This document shows positions 33,213 to 45,432 of a stretch of DNA of 64,000 nt, piece after piece. Numbering within the stretch: the first letter of the stretch is position 1; every line of letters starts with the position of its first letter. The position numbers were made by a program, and so were the translations under genes. Under the pieces are notes generated by a model. That model did not search any database, had not been told where the DNA came from, and saw nothing but the letters and a program-made list of their open reading frames with translations. This DNA is from Clusia tigrina (lineage: Eukaryota; Arthropoda; Insecta; Diptera; Clusiidae): positions 199,337,291 to 199,401,290 of the forward strand of contig OV050032.1 of NCBI GenBank assembly GCA_920105625.2, given 5' to 3'.

Positions 33213-33278
33213 GAATCGAACCTGGGCCTTCAGCTATTGTACTCTGTCCATTCAGACAACTACGCTAACTGCAGCGGG
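33203..33278 (-). pseudogene. tRNA-like sequence with perfect T arm
   Basis: Minus strand: A-box-like TTAGCGTAGTTGTCTGAATGG (33257-33277 region), then CCAGG-TTCGATT-CCTGG (33209-33225), a perfect 5-bp T stem with a 7-base B-box loop. No anticodon stem or acceptor stem pairs well, so the isotype cannot be named. Likely a SINE head or tRNA relic. Confidence 0.45.
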
Positions 33279-33330
33279 TGAACTCACTGATCAAATTCTG
33301 CCCATGTACTGCCTCAGTCCACCGCACTGT

Positions 33331-33425
33331 TGACTTGAACCTGCGACCCTCTGAATGTGAGTCTAGCATGCTTACCACTAGACCACAGAGAGCATGCCTA
33401 CCACTAGACCACCACTAGACCACCG
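33331..33425 (-). pseudogene. tRNA-Val-like sequence, second copy, with repeated D arm
   Basis: Minus strand matches 22153-22222: B-box-like GGTTCAAGTC, anticodon-loop-like CTCACAT (33355-33361), and A-box GGTCTAGTGGTAAGCATG, followed by two or three extra copies of GGTCTAGTGGT (to 33425). The D-arm multiplication is shorter than at 22200-22607. Confidence 0.5.
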
Positions 33426-36400
33426 ACCGGTGGCCGATATATATATTTATGTCGACCATTTTAGTTCCAGTTCCCTTCGGATCTGTCATTAAACAATGGT
33501 GTGAGCAAGAAACCGATCAAATTCTGTCTAAAAAATATAAAATTAATTGCAATCCTAAAAAATATCACTGCAAAATCAATCAAAAATCCATCATCAATCA
33601 AATGAAGATCTGTAAAATCCAAAATAAAAACTTAAAACAAAACTTGAACTTTTGTTATTACATAAAAATAAATTTTAATAAATAAAACAAAAACTAAAGA
33701 AAACACAATTCAATGCAAAATTGGTGGAAGCCTCAGAACTGAGCCTTTCAGAGAGTCGTACACCAGAAATGTCCACGCTAATTTGCACGCAGATTGCCAA
33801 ATTATTGCGAACATGTTTTCAATTTCTCCGCATTACGATTTGCTCTTCTGCCAAGACGCACATGCCACGCACACACACACACACACACACACACTCATGC
33901 ATACACACACACACGCACACACCTATTGAAAATCTAATTGAATACTCGAATGTTGTAGAATCACCAAATGTGCTAATCACTTAAGTTGCCACTCTTCAAT
34001 AAATCATGGAGTGAAATGATGGATTCCTCATTTTTCACACCCAAAGGCCGTATTCTATTCAACTCAGACTCTTCAGGCAGCAACAAAGTTGGCTAGCAGC
34101 GGGCCAAGCGGGCCAAGCGGGCCTTTTCAAGTAGTCGCTTAAAATAGAAGCTACGAGTAATCTGAACACAGTCACAGAACTGATTGAACAGTCTATCAAA
34201 AGCCCTTCGGAAGCGATGACGCGACAAGAGCATGAGCAGGGTATTGAATATTCCCAACTACAACTTTGAACTGGAACAATTATGGCCGGAGTTCAGACTC
34301 TGCGACTGTTCCCGCCATATTCGAGTAGAGCCATGATTCCAATTGTTCTTTCAGGATTCCTCCCGTTTATACGGTCGTCATTTTGTCAGAAACTTGTTGG
34401 ATGTGACTGTGCAGAGGAGTATAACAGCCATAGAACCGATTGTATGATGGTCATGTGATCAATGAAGGTATGAATGAATGAATGAATGACTGAGACAAAG
34501 AGGGAAAGTGTACCTCGACCACTTGCATCTATTGTACTCCTCCTTCAAGTGACCAATACTCTCTAACGTCGTATAAATGAAGAAGAGAATGATGAGAAAA
34601 GATGAAGAAGAGCACTGACAGCATCAGATTATAAAAACTCGTCAAGAATTCGATGCGATGCTTCGAAAGATTTCATACAAAAGTACTCGTACCGATTATT
34701 TGAGAATTCCTTGGTTCTCGGTTAGTTGTTATGATCTATTTTCATGATAGTCCAGTTAAGTGTTAATGCGTTCTTTTGCTACATTGTTCTGGTAAATTGA
34801 TACCTATAACCCTCAGCAACAAATATATAATATATATAATACATAGGAAATAATTGTCAATGGAATAGAATATGGTTTCTCTGCCCCAATGAATTCTTGT
34901 CATATTTCCATGCAAGTATGAACTGGTTGCTGATTTTGTTGTTGTTCTTGTTCCCACTGCAAAGGTTTGGTGTACTTGAAGAGAAAAAGGTGGAGAAATG
35001 GGGATTTCGATGATCAAATCAATAGAAGATTCTTTCGACGAGTCATTCCGAGCTGGAAATATACGATCAAACACTGGGTTCATATCGCAATCTATTTCGA
35101 GAAAGATTCCCTGTACTACCTTTACTTGGACCTCGCCTTGAGAACGTGGATACCAAGTAGTGAAGCTCGATGTGTTCGATTACTCAAAGATATCCAAGAA
35201 GCCGAAACAAGAATGGTGGAAGGAAGCGATTTATCGTTCAATTTTTCGTTCACGTTTGCCGCTAAATCAGGCCGCTTCTTATAGCAAACTTCCACCGGTG
35301 TTCACAGAATTGTCGTAACCGTCACAAACTACTTACTAAATAAAAGCCTCCTTCTATGGACTGGTGATAAATCTGCAAGCCTCACAATCGAATCCTACCC
35401 AGACATGGTATTGAAATGCTTTTTTCTACATATTTTCTCTACGAGTCGTATTAAAGTTGGGAGTGCTGTGAGGGCCTACAGGCGGCACCGTTTGTCCGTC
35501 CACTTCAGCTTCTGTAATTGGATGCTAAGAGTGCACTGGCAGGCACGCATGGGAATTCCAATACTAAGTCTGGATAGTGCTCATTCCCCCGAAATTTGTC
35601 AGGGTTGAATTGAATTATGTTTTATCATATTTGCCAGATTGTCAATCGAAGGACTTATGATAATGTCTTGATTGACTTCTTGCATTATAGGATAGTATCT
35701 TGATTGAATATGCTCAATTATGCCAATCATTCAATGGTTTGTCCCAAGATTTTTCACAATTATGGAGGCTATGTTGGAAAAACTCTATTCATAGATAATG
35801 TCGTGTATCCCTCCTGATTATCTAAGCACTTCCATTGTAGTTCAGTTGTGTATATATACATCTGATATCTGTATAATAACTAATATAATAACTATCTCGT
35901 CCCGGCCTTCAGTATCGCGATAGCCTTGAATCTCACGTTCCTACGTTGGTGTACTTTTCCTTCTAAAGTAATTTCTATTATCTCCCAGTCGTGATTAATG
36001 AGGGTGAAGACAATCCTCTTTGTTCGCAAGTTGTGTCCTTCTCCACACTTTTAGGTCAATATCAACCAGCGGAGATATTCAGTTACTCCTCTGCATCTAC
36101 TTCACCCGTCGTTGTAGTTTGAGCAAATCAGATCCTTTCCTGTTGTTCCTACCAATGAAAATAGCAACAAAGTCGAAATTGGAGATTGCGCAATTTCCTG
36201 GCATTCAATTGATGAGAAAAATCTTTCAGGAAGTGATAAAAGTGCAGCTAAAATAAAAAAGAAAGAGAATATATTTAAAAATTAATTATTCGCGGTGGAA
36301 AAAATTATAATAATTCAAGAAAACAAAAAGCCATCAGTTTTTTTTAACAATAAGTTGTAGAAAGCAAACAGGATTTAACAACATTTGTTTCAAGTGGTGA

Positions 36401-36465
36401 TGAAACACTCACACAGTGATCGGCGGAGACATCAATAACGGGGAAATATTGCATAGCACGAGTAT
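33426..36465. other. host-like intergenic DNA
   Basis: No gene supported. (CA)n at about 33861-33922, (TGAA)n at 34466-34489, and (GGGCCAAGC)n at 34099-34122. Open frames at 34763-35083 (minus) and 34967-35284 (plus) overlap each other and show no domain. Confidence 0.35.
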
Positions 36466-36795
36466 ATGCGGCTTCGTGTGCGCACAGTCAGCTACGGTGA
36501 GGACAGCAGCAGTGTCGAGGAGCATCTTTGGCAGTCTATGCTGCGACGCCAGGACACAACACAAACAACAAAACTGGAGGTAAGTGAAAATTGTCACGCG
36601 TTTACTTTGATACGCCTTCCTTACATGGTTGTACCAGACGGGGATGGAAGAGCTGTGAGACTCATCCTATACCATTTATTTTATACTTAACTCTTACTTT
36701 AGGATCCAGTTGGTACTACAATATATGCAAAATTATCCTTTGGAGGTCCTTTGAAGGCACTTTCACTGATATGTACGAGTACACAAGAATTGTAG
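36466..36795 (+). CDS. candidate two-exon small host gene (68 aa)
   Basis: Exon 1, 36466-36579: ATG after an in-frame stop (TAG at 36454), 38 codons with host-like codon use (GAG, CAG, CTG), ending CTGGAG. A consensus donor GTAAGTG follows. The 123-bp intron ends CTTAACTCTTACTTTAG (acceptor at 36701-36702). Exon 2, 36703-36795: 30 codons in phase, starting DPVGTTIYAKL and ending in TAG. A poly(A) signal AATAAA lies at 36847-36852. Sequence, splice and poly(A) signals agree, but I do not recognise the protein. No signal peptide or membrane segment is obvious. Exon 2 could instead belong to a UTR. Confidence 0.4.
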
Positions 36796-36846
36796 GTCTC
36801 CCTCCCATACGTGTAAATTATTTTTATTATCTTTGCTCAGCATTTG

Positions 36847-36852
36847 AATAAA
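36847..36852 (+). terminator. putative poly(A) signal AATAAA
   Basis: Canonical hexamer 52 bp after the stop of the two-exon candidate. Confidence 0.4.
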
Positions 36853-36899
36853 AGATTGCACAAATAATTATCCAATCGAACTGCAGGGACTGTGACTTA

Positions 36900-38720
36900 A
36901 AATGTCGCAGTCATACTTTGAAATTATTACACTGACTTCAAATGACTGTGGTCACTTGAAAGGACTGGAATGAGTTTCAATTGTGCAATGACTTCAAATG
37001 AGTGTGATGATTTCAAATGCATGCAATGATGATTTCAAGAGATTTCAATGAATGCATGCAATTATTTCAAAATATTTCAATGATTGCAATGACTTCAAAT
37101 GTTTGCAATGATTCCAAATGTTTGCAATGACTTCAAATGATTGCAATGATTTCAAATGCATGCAATGATTTCAAATGATTCCAATGACTTCAAATGATTC
37201 CAATGACTTCAAATGATTGCAATGATTTCAAATGATTGCAATGACTTCAAATAATTGCAATAACTTCAAATGATTGTAATGATTTCAAATGCTTGCTAAG
37301 ATTTCAAATGCTTGCAATGATTTCAAGAGAGTGGAAAGATTTCAAATGCTTGCAATGATTTAAAAATATTTCAATGATTTCAAATTATTGCAATCATTTC
37401 AAATTGATGCATTGATTTCCAGAGATTTCAATGATTTCAAATGAATGCAATGATTTTATATGCATGCAATGATGATTTCAAGGGATTTCAATGATTTCAA
37501 ATGAATGCAATCATTTTAAATGATTGTAATGATTTTAAATGATTGCAATGACTTCAAATGATTGGAATGATTTTAAATGATTGCAATGACTTCAAATGAT
37601 TGGAATGATTTCAAATACATGCAATGATTTCCAGAGATTTCAATGATTTCAAATGATTGCAATGACTTCAAATGCTTGCAACGATTTCAAATGCTTGCAA
37701 TGATTTCAAAATATTGGAATGATTTCAAATGTTTGCAACGATTAGAAAATATTACTCTATGATTTGAAATGATTGCAATGATTTCAAATGCATGCAATGA
37801 TTTCCAGAGATTTCAATGCTTTCAAATGATTGCAATATGATTTTAAAATATTTCAAATGTGTGCAATGATTTCAAATGCTTCCAATGATTTTAAAATATT
37901 TCAATGATTTCAAATTATTGCAATGACTTTAAATGATTGCAATGATTTCAAATGCTTGCAATCATTTCAAATGGTTGCAGTGATTTCTAATGATTGTAAT
38001 GATTTCAAATGCATGCAATGATTTTAAGTGATTTCAATGATTGCAAATGCATGCAATGATTTTAAATGATTGCAATGATTTCAAAATATTTGAATAATTT
38101 CAAATGTTGCAATGATTAGAAAATATTACTCTATGATTTGAGAGGATTGCAATGATTTGAAAATATTTCAATGATTTCAAATGATTGCTATGATATCAAA
38201 TGCATGCAATGATTAGCAAAGATTGCTATGATTTGAAATGATTTAAAATAATTTAAAATGAGTTCAAATGACAGTCGTGACTTTTGATAGCTGCTGATTG
38301 TAATTAGATATAAATCCTTCAAAAGACTGCTTTAATTAAAATAAAATTATTGCAGAAGATTCCGCCGGATTTGAATGACTACTTTGAATTTAAATGACTG
38401 CAATGACTTGAACTGACTATGTAACTGACAATGTTGACTTGAACTGATTACGCTAACTTGAATGACTCCATTTAAGTGTGACAATTTTAAACGATTGCAA
38501 ATGAGAGCAAATTAAACTCCTGACAGTCAATGGATCCCGATTTGAAATATGTGTAACAGTCAAACGACTTCAAATGATTTAGAGGATTATCAAATGACTG
38601 CAATGATTTCGTGGAACTTGCATGATTTCAACTGATTTCATTGATTTAGTTTAACTCTCATGATTTTAAATGGAAGCGATGCATGAAAATGCAATGATTT
38701 TAAATTACTTGAAAGAAGGT
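36900..38720. repeat. degenerate 18-bp satellite-like array, about 1.8 kb
   Basis: TTCAAATGATTGCAATGA variants recur at about 9- and 18-bp spacing throughout, most regular at 37080-38240 and fading at both ends. Common words are TGCAATGA, TTTCAAATG and ATGCATGCAATGA. Heavy divergence between units implies an old array. Confidence 0.85.
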
Positions 38721-39210
38721 GATTTTAAAAGTATACGATTACTTGGAATGGCCTCGAATAACTGTGACGATTTAAATGCCCACAATAATTTGAAAACACT
38801 GTAAATGCCTAGAGTTCTAGACGTAATTCCTAGACTGCAAGACCTGCAATTGGCTGGAGCAGTTAAAATGACTGAAAAGGCTTCCAGATAATACTTTTCG
38901 TAACTCAACCATTGTGACATTGCCGTCAGTTAAAAGATCGGTCATTGATTTCAGAAATGGTCACAAGGTCTGTTTAAATACATAGTCAAGACTTCAAAAG
39001 ATTCGTGAAATCATTCAGTACCACAGTCAGAAAATGTAAAAAATTGAGATCCTTTTTGTAGTTGGTAGGCTACTCCTGTCCTGTTCCTCATGAGCATCAC
39101 ACGAGTCTAGTCAGTTATGCATTTGTTCACTTGAATTGAGAATTTAGCCACTGAATAGAACATTTTCTCTATTTTATTGGGCGGGGAAACATATTGTTCC
39201 ACACTTCAAA
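38721..39210. other. no supported feature
   Basis: AT-rich flank of the array and hairpin; no gene. Confidence 0.35.
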
Positions 39211-39346
39211 AACTGTTGATGATTTCTCTCTTGGTATAGATTTTCTCACCACCAACAGTCATGGTTCGATGAGCAGCAATGCGGATTGTTCTCCATGGCT
39301 GTCGGTGGTGAGAAAATTTATACCAAGAGAGAAATCATCAACAGTT
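39211..39346. repeat. 54-bp inverted repeat around a 28-bp loop
   Basis: Arms 39211-39264 and 39293-39346 pair at 51 of 54 positions. Each arm carries, in divergent orientation, an ATG followed by the same short peptide (MxVGGEKIYTKREIINS). Transcription either way would give a long near-perfect hairpin. Confidence 0.9.
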
Positions 39347-40379
39347 CTATGTGGCTTCTCCTTCTAGAGTGGCTTTCTTTCAGGCCACCCATGGTCGGTT
39401 GGGCGGACTAGAAATGTGATGATGGAATTGGTCGATAAAGAGAACTTAAACTAGATTCCGCCCTTCCCTCTGTCCAGTTTAAAGTCTCTACCCCCCCTCT
39501 CTCTCGCTCTCGCTTTTCTATGAACTCCAGCGTGGAGCATTAGAGGCAGACATGGAAGCTATGTCCATGGTTGACCTCGAGCTCCGGTTCTATTGTTCAG
39601 CAATTCAATTAACACGGTTTTAATATTCCCTTCGAAAAGGCATCAAAATCACCAAAAATATGTTTAATTATATAAAATCGCGTTTTTTCTATTAATCTTG
39701 TTACTTTGGCTCTGCGTCACTGCGACTGGAGTGTTTCATGGCTTTGTGGCACCGCTTGGTGGCACCCCGCCTTGCCGCAGAGCCGACTGCTGAGCTGAGC
39801 CGAGCTAGTTTGAAATTTAATTTAAAATAAATGATGGCACAGTCGTTTCCTCACTTCAGCTGAGTTCGTTAATAACTGTTTATGAAGTCTTACCAAACGC
39901 GGCTCTGTTCGGCTCCAGTCTACGCCGCTTATGGCCAAATTGTTTTTCAATTTCAATCCACCGATTTCACAGTTAGAAACAACTGCGGCCACAAATTGAA
40001 TTCGACGGAATCTTTTCCAACTTTTACAAAGAATGCAATTTTTTGCGGTGTTGGTTGAAAGTCGAAAATGATTGTGGCCAATTTTGAGCCACGAACCGGG
40101 ATCATAGAGAAGTTTTTCCGCGATAATTGTGTTGTTTCTTGGGCTGTGGTTGGCCAGGTTGGCATCAAACTTTTATCATCGGTAAATTTCTGAGGACGAC
40201 AGAGACAATTATCTATGATGTAGATAGCTGCATCCTTCATTATTTTCACTGTCAAGTTGTGTGTCACTCTGCGTGGGGAGTTGAGAGACTTTCATCTCCA
40301 CCAACTCTTCGATTATCCCCATTCTGGCAACTTGAACTGGCAACTCGATGAGTGCCAATTGACCAACGCTCAGGGACTC
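39347..40379. other. host-like DNA, no supported gene
   Basis: A CT-rich tract lies at 39491-39517. A minus-strand open frame at 39953-40267 ends with fairly protein-like sequence, but no homologue or splice site was recognised. Confidence 0.3.
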
Positions 40380-41130
40380 GAAAAGTCTGTCCGCGGGTGA
40401 TTTCAAGAGCTTCTATCTTAATGTGATTAAAGGCCTTATACAGATCGACTGTTTCCTGCTCCTCTCGACAGAGTCAGCAAGAGTCCTTTTCTACTACACC
40501 TATTTTCTCCACATGGTAATTGAGTCTACAGAGTCCTGTTAATAGCTCAGTACAGAGTTTAATACCATTCCTGCTGAGGTCTAAAGCAGCATCTACCTTG
40601 ATGTGTTCAGGATCAATGAGTTTTTTTGACTGCCGCTCTCCAGTAATCGACTAGACCTCATTTTTCCCTTTCGCTCATGAAGTTATTTATGAAGCTACTT
40701 TTTACTCCACAGAAGGGATCTCGACCTATGAAGGGACTGCCTTTACCAGTTTTTTGCCAGTGAATCTGCCACTTCATTTCCTTCATGCCCCTCATGTCCC
40801 GGTACCCATATTAGCGTAACAGAGTTCCTCGCTGCTAGGGTATTGACGAGTTTAACACATTCCCATACCAGCTTTGATTGGAATGAGAAGTTTATTTATG
40901 AGTTTAGAGCTGCCTGACTATCTAAAAGAATTCATATTTTGGTACTACAGACTCCCTAAGTACACATACTCCAGCACATAACTCTTCTGGACATATGAAA
41001 GGAGTGCCTGCGCCCTTTTTCGCCACAGACTGCGAGTAAATAGTTTTAATGGTCTTTACCTATTCAAGTCATCATCAAGAACATCGTGTTTCTGGGACCA
41101 CAGACTAGCGGGTAACCGAAGTAAAGATCC
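40380..41130 (-). pseudogene. LINE RNase H/knuckle remnant
   Basis: Minus strand: LLDSQAALNS (about 40905-40935), VTLIWVPGHEGHEGNEVADS (about 40762-40822), and a knuckle-like CREEQETVD (about 40455-40485). Many stops. The final RNase H motif is nearly identical to that of the 12660-17905 element (WVPGHEGHEGNEKAD), so it is a relative. No 3' hairpin was found. Confidence 0.7.
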
Positions 41131-42700
41131 TGTATAGGGATTTTACCTTTTCTATGTTGCTCGGCAGATATAGTGGTGTCTTCCTCCTCGTTCACTAAGA
41201 AGATTCAGCTTCACAAACTTAATTGCTTCTTCTGGAAGCTGCGAACAAACACTCTGGAATAGAGTAGTCACACACAAGATTTCGTCCGCTGCCCCACAAA
41301 AAGTTCGAAGAAGGGGACTCTTCACTCATAATTTTGGCATATCACTCGCAAACTAGTTCCAGCACCTAACTTGGAGAGATATCCTCGTAGCATAGAGACA
41401 TGTTTCCGTGTGAATGAATGAAGCTGCCGCAGAATGGGTGGTGAAATCTTCACAAATATTTCAAATATGTTTATATCTGTATATAAACAAAAATATGACT
41501 CCAGTGGTTCACCTTCACATTTTTATTCACCGCTTTACTCGTACTCGTAAATATCAACAAGATTATCATTTGAATATTGTTCAGTTTTACACTCTCTTTG
41601 CGGCGATAAATCTTAATTCGCTTTTGTATCGCCAACTCTACGCGAGACTATAGTACTAAACTCAATTGATGATCTCAATCTTAAATTTTATTTAACTTTT
41701 TCTCTATAAAATTTTATAAACTTGTTTGATAGTCGAGCAACAACCACAATATTAGCAATGTAAGTTGTTTCTCTGAGTCACCCGAGTTGTTCGCGGTGTT
41801 GTTGTTGATTCTGTTTCTCTACTAAACTCGGGGTATATACTCGTACGCGGATTTGTGTCATATTTGTATATTTGCCATTTAGAGGATTATTGGACAAACC
41901 TGAAAAGGCATTGCAGTATTTTTTCAATCAATGATGGAGCCGGTGACTATGATGTTGATGATGCTCCGAGATGGAGTCGAGAATATATATTTCTCTCTGA
42001 GAGTATTCTGCTGTATTCTGCTTCATAACTATCGAAATCCCTTACATAGCAAAAGCCCTTACGTATAAAAATCCCTTCAAACTCATTCTACTAATTTTGT
42101 TAATGATCATCTGGGAGAAGAGTGAATTTCTATGATTATAATTAAGAAGTTATAGAAAATTTCAAAGATTGGCTCCGGGTTGGTTGTGAATTCACTTAGG
42201 ATGCAGTTCATTGAACGAGTATTACTGTTGGCATCTGTTCAAGCTGGTGAAATTCTTCTGTCTACTTAGTAATATTACATTTTCTGAGGCATAAACATGT
42301 TTATACCACATTCGTAACAGCGTCTCAAACAAGGCTTTTGCATATTTTGACCAACCCTACTATTCTGAAGGACCCACTTCAAAGCACCCAGGTCGAATGT
42401 CAGGGTACGCAGCAGAGTAACAGATGTTCTTCGGTAATTCCAATAAAATTTGCAGATTGCCAACAATAACAATATGGAATAATGTGGTGGAATTATCCAA
42501 CAGTTTGGTCGCCGAGTCCATAAGCAGTGAGCGATATCGATGTCAATAGGCATGTTGAGATTCATTGGAACGATGACGTTTCGAACTTCGTTTAGAGAGA
42601 CAAATTGTATGAACAGTGGACAGTTTTTAACAGAGAACTGGGTGATTCCACGATACTTGAATACTTCGTTCGTGGCCGAATGATGCGTTTCTAGCTGGTC
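41131..42700. other. no supported gene
   Basis: A long minus-strand frame (42275-42835) is open partly because it includes 81-bp repeats. Its unique part has no recognised domain. Confidence 0.3.
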
Positions 42701-43025
42701 TAATTTATACACCTCTTCAGCGAATCCCACAATTTGTAAACTTAACATTTGTATCTTCAATTTGCTGAACAGAGTCTTCGAAGAGCTCAAGGAATCGGTA
42801 GAAGCATTTCGAAGACTCTCTGGACATGGTTTCATGATAATTGAACAGAACAGAGTCTTCGAAGACCGCTAGGAATCGGTAGAAGCATTTCGAAGACTCT
42901 CAAGACCTGGGTTCATGATAATTGAGCAGAACAGAGTCTTCGAATAGCTCGAGGAATCGGTAGAAGCATTGCGAACACTCTCAAGATCTGAGTTTATGAT
43001 AATTGAGCAGAACAGAGTCTCTGTT
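42701..43025. repeat. 81-bp repeat array, locus 1 (about 3 copies)
   Basis: Units beginning CAGAGTCTTCGAAGAGCTC, with GAATCGGTAGAAGCATTTCG and GGTTCATGATAATTGA, start about 42770, 42851 and 42932 (81 bp). A 70-bp flank (CACCTCTTCAGCGAATCCCA and on) is shared with 45450-45512, so both loci come from one ancestor. Confidence 0.85.
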
Positions 43026-43214
43026 AGGATCTCTCCAGTCTTCAGGGATTTAATTTTCTCTTTTGATGACCTTTGAAGAAGTCTAGCTTGGGAGAAAAGC
43101 AGAGCAGACTGTCATCTTCGTAACATATAATTACTCTTTATTCGACGGCTAAAAAACTCGAACACTGTCTATAGTCAGTGAAAGACAAAACTGCACTGAC
43201 GGTCTCCTTTGTAA

Positions 43215-44060
43215 AAGGGACTTATAACCTGGATTTAGATTCAATATTTCAAGGAGTACTAGCATCGCTGCCCGTAAGGCCCTATTGTGCTAACCCCTAT
43301 GAGTCATTATAATATTAGGCGTTTTATAAATTGGAACACTTTGGTAGGTTGAAGCAAAAAGTATAGGAGCATGGGGATTGGACTCCAAAATTTGGTGTAA
43401 TGGAAGTGAAGGTGATTTCACAAAAATCGGTGAGATGAAAGGAGTGTGTTATGTTAAGTGTTAGGAAAAAGGGGTCTACTAGAAAACCCCTCGAACAAAA
43501 TTTTTGCAGCAATAACTTCGTTCGTCATGCGAGCTCTGTATATTGAAACATAAATGATTGCATACTTTTAGGATGCCTCTATTAAGTGCAGTTCACAACG
43601 AGAACGTATATAAGTCAAGACACGATTTATTCGAAAAAAAGGTTACTCAAGAACCCGCTTTCGAAGTGTAGGTAAACCAGCGTTTGTTTGATTACTACAC
43701 AATCCAGTGTTATGAATCCGAGTCTTGAGATTTAGAGTAAATTGTCAGGGGGGCAATTTCGTAACAATATGTATACTCTTTGGCTGAAGTTTCCATACTC
43801 TGTGCGGGTCTGTGAAGAATTTCCCCGTAAAGGTTAAGCTCTTGCTTTCGATCGTTGGACACTCACATAGAATGTGTTCTGATAGTAGTGTCCACAGAGT
43901 CTGCAATTAGAAATGTCTGACAAGCCTATCTTGTTAAGGTGATACCTTAGGCAAAATGATCCTGTCAAATACGCCACTAGAGTCCTTTTCTTTAGAAGAC
44001 TTTCGCGGTTCAGGGTTGGTATCCGTTTGGATATACTTCTGTGTGGGATAAGACTCATAA
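43215..44060 (-). pseudogene. J-family LINE C-terminus split by a hAT-like insertion
   Basis: Minus strand: AYLTGSFCLRYHLNKIGLSD, CRLCGHYYQNTF (frame 44058-43834), then VWKLQP ending at CTTCAGCC (43782-43789). After the insertion, CTTCAACC (43347-43354), CAAAGTGTTCC and the 3' UTR with GCACAATAGGGCC (43262-43290) and GTACTCC. CCHC-like residues C-x2-C-x(4)-H are visible; the final Cys is lost. Same interruption site as at 24102. Confidence 0.7.
43355..43781 (-). mobile_element. hAT-like non-autonomous insertion (427 bp)
   Basis: Bounded by GGTTGAAG and GGCTGAAG (8-bp target duplication, one mismatch). On the minus strand it starts AAAGAGTATACAT and ends CTATACTTTTTG. Internal blocks (GGGGTTTTCTAGTAGACCCC, a near-palindrome, and GCATCCTAAAAGTATGCAAT) match 25160-25435. 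No ORF. Confidence 0.65.
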
Positions 44061-45432
44061 CTTACCTTAACTCTTAGAGAGTAAACATGTTAGTTTGGTG
44101 AGACTAAGTATGTTGGTGAGACTAAATACTGTCACTTTGAAGGAAGATAAACTGTGCCAACTTGGAGGGAGTAAGTCTGTCAGCTTAGGTGGATATGGTA
44201 GGGGTCGCCAGTCGGGGGACTTATGATCATTGACCCTTTGTAATACCGCAGGAGACATCAGGTCCCATCCCTTGCAAAGGTCCAGCTATTTGGAGCTTTT
44301 GATGAAGCTGCTGATGGAGCTTAACTTCTTATTTGAAATATCTCCCAAGGAGTCTAGAAAGTGGTTACCCAGAATAGTGCGCCTCCTTCAAGATAGCGGT
44401 GGACACGTACATAACAGGTGTACCATGGACTCTTGCTCTAGAGGGGGCAGAATGTCAGTGGAGATTAAGAAAAACTATGCCAACTTGGAGGGAGTAAGTC
44501 TGCCAGTTTAGTTGGAGAAATATGTCAGTGTGGAGGAAGTGAATCTATCAGTTTGGAACTTAGTTATGTCTCTCTCTTTCTCTCTCTTTCTCCCTCTTTC
44601 TGTCTCTGTCTGTCTCTCAAGTGCAATGTTTCCAGCTCTATTTCTGCTTGTATTTGTATATTCCTCGATGTATTTTCTTCTTAGTATCCCAACTATGCGG
44701 AGTATCTCTTCTGCCTCCAAAAATGTACCCACGTTTTGATTTAGAATTTAACTGCACCATGCAGCGAACGTAATTACCGCTCCCCTACGAGCGTTTAATT
44801 GCATTTTACTGCTTCTGCGATTCGTGCCACTGCTGCGAGCCTCCGAGCACTCCGCCTGCATTTAATTTTCTTGAATTGTTTTGCTTCAGTTGGAATTTCC
44901 TCACCCAGCTGCGCACATTCGTATCTAATTGCGGGCTACTTGCGCGAATGAGTGTCTTTTCGGCGGCGGGCGGCGCTGGTTTCATGCCTCGGCGCGCAAT
45001 CCTCAACTCAACGTCAATGTCAAGGTTGTCTACATTCATAGTTAGTTTTACGGAAGGTTTTTTATTGTTTTCATTTAATTTTTTCTTTATTTGATAAAAT
45101 TTTGTTGTTAGAATTATTTCTGAATATTTGATGTGCAAATTAAAGCTACAATTCTGATCAATTGCAAACAGATGGTTTGTTCCAAAGGTGAGTTCATTTC
45201 AGTTTCATGAAATTCCCAAACATATTTTGAACAAGGGAAAAACGTATGCACTGAAGCCCCCTTTAGTTGGGTTCCAAGTAAACCGCAGCCTCTCGACATA
45301 TTTGGAATTAAAATAGAACCTTAGATCTGTGATTCATAAACAAAACAAACTCGGAACTCGGTATGTGTCCGAACTGAACATTGGGTCTAACGGATTCGGA
45401 CCATAGTAGGCGTTCAAGCTGTGGAGGAGCTG
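44061..45432. other. no supported gene
   Basis: 44080-44530 has loose repeats of GTCAGTTTGGTGAGAC/CAACTTGGAGGGAGTAAGTCTG. A TCTC-rich tract lies at 44567-44615. A minus-strand frame at 44806-45138 (LDIDVELRIARRGMKPAPP) looks somewhat protein-like but has no other support. Confidence 0.3.

Noticed and set aside
39953..40267. Minus-strand frame with a protein-like C-terminus
   Set aside because: Sequence looks plausible but there is no family, splice signal or conservation to lean on.
42275..42835. 186-residue minus-strand protein
   Set aside because: Its start lies in the 81-bp repeats and the unique part shows no recognisable domain.
44806..45138. Minus-strand frame LDIDVELRIARRGMKPAPP
   Set aside because: Possible conserved exon, but no signal beyond openness.
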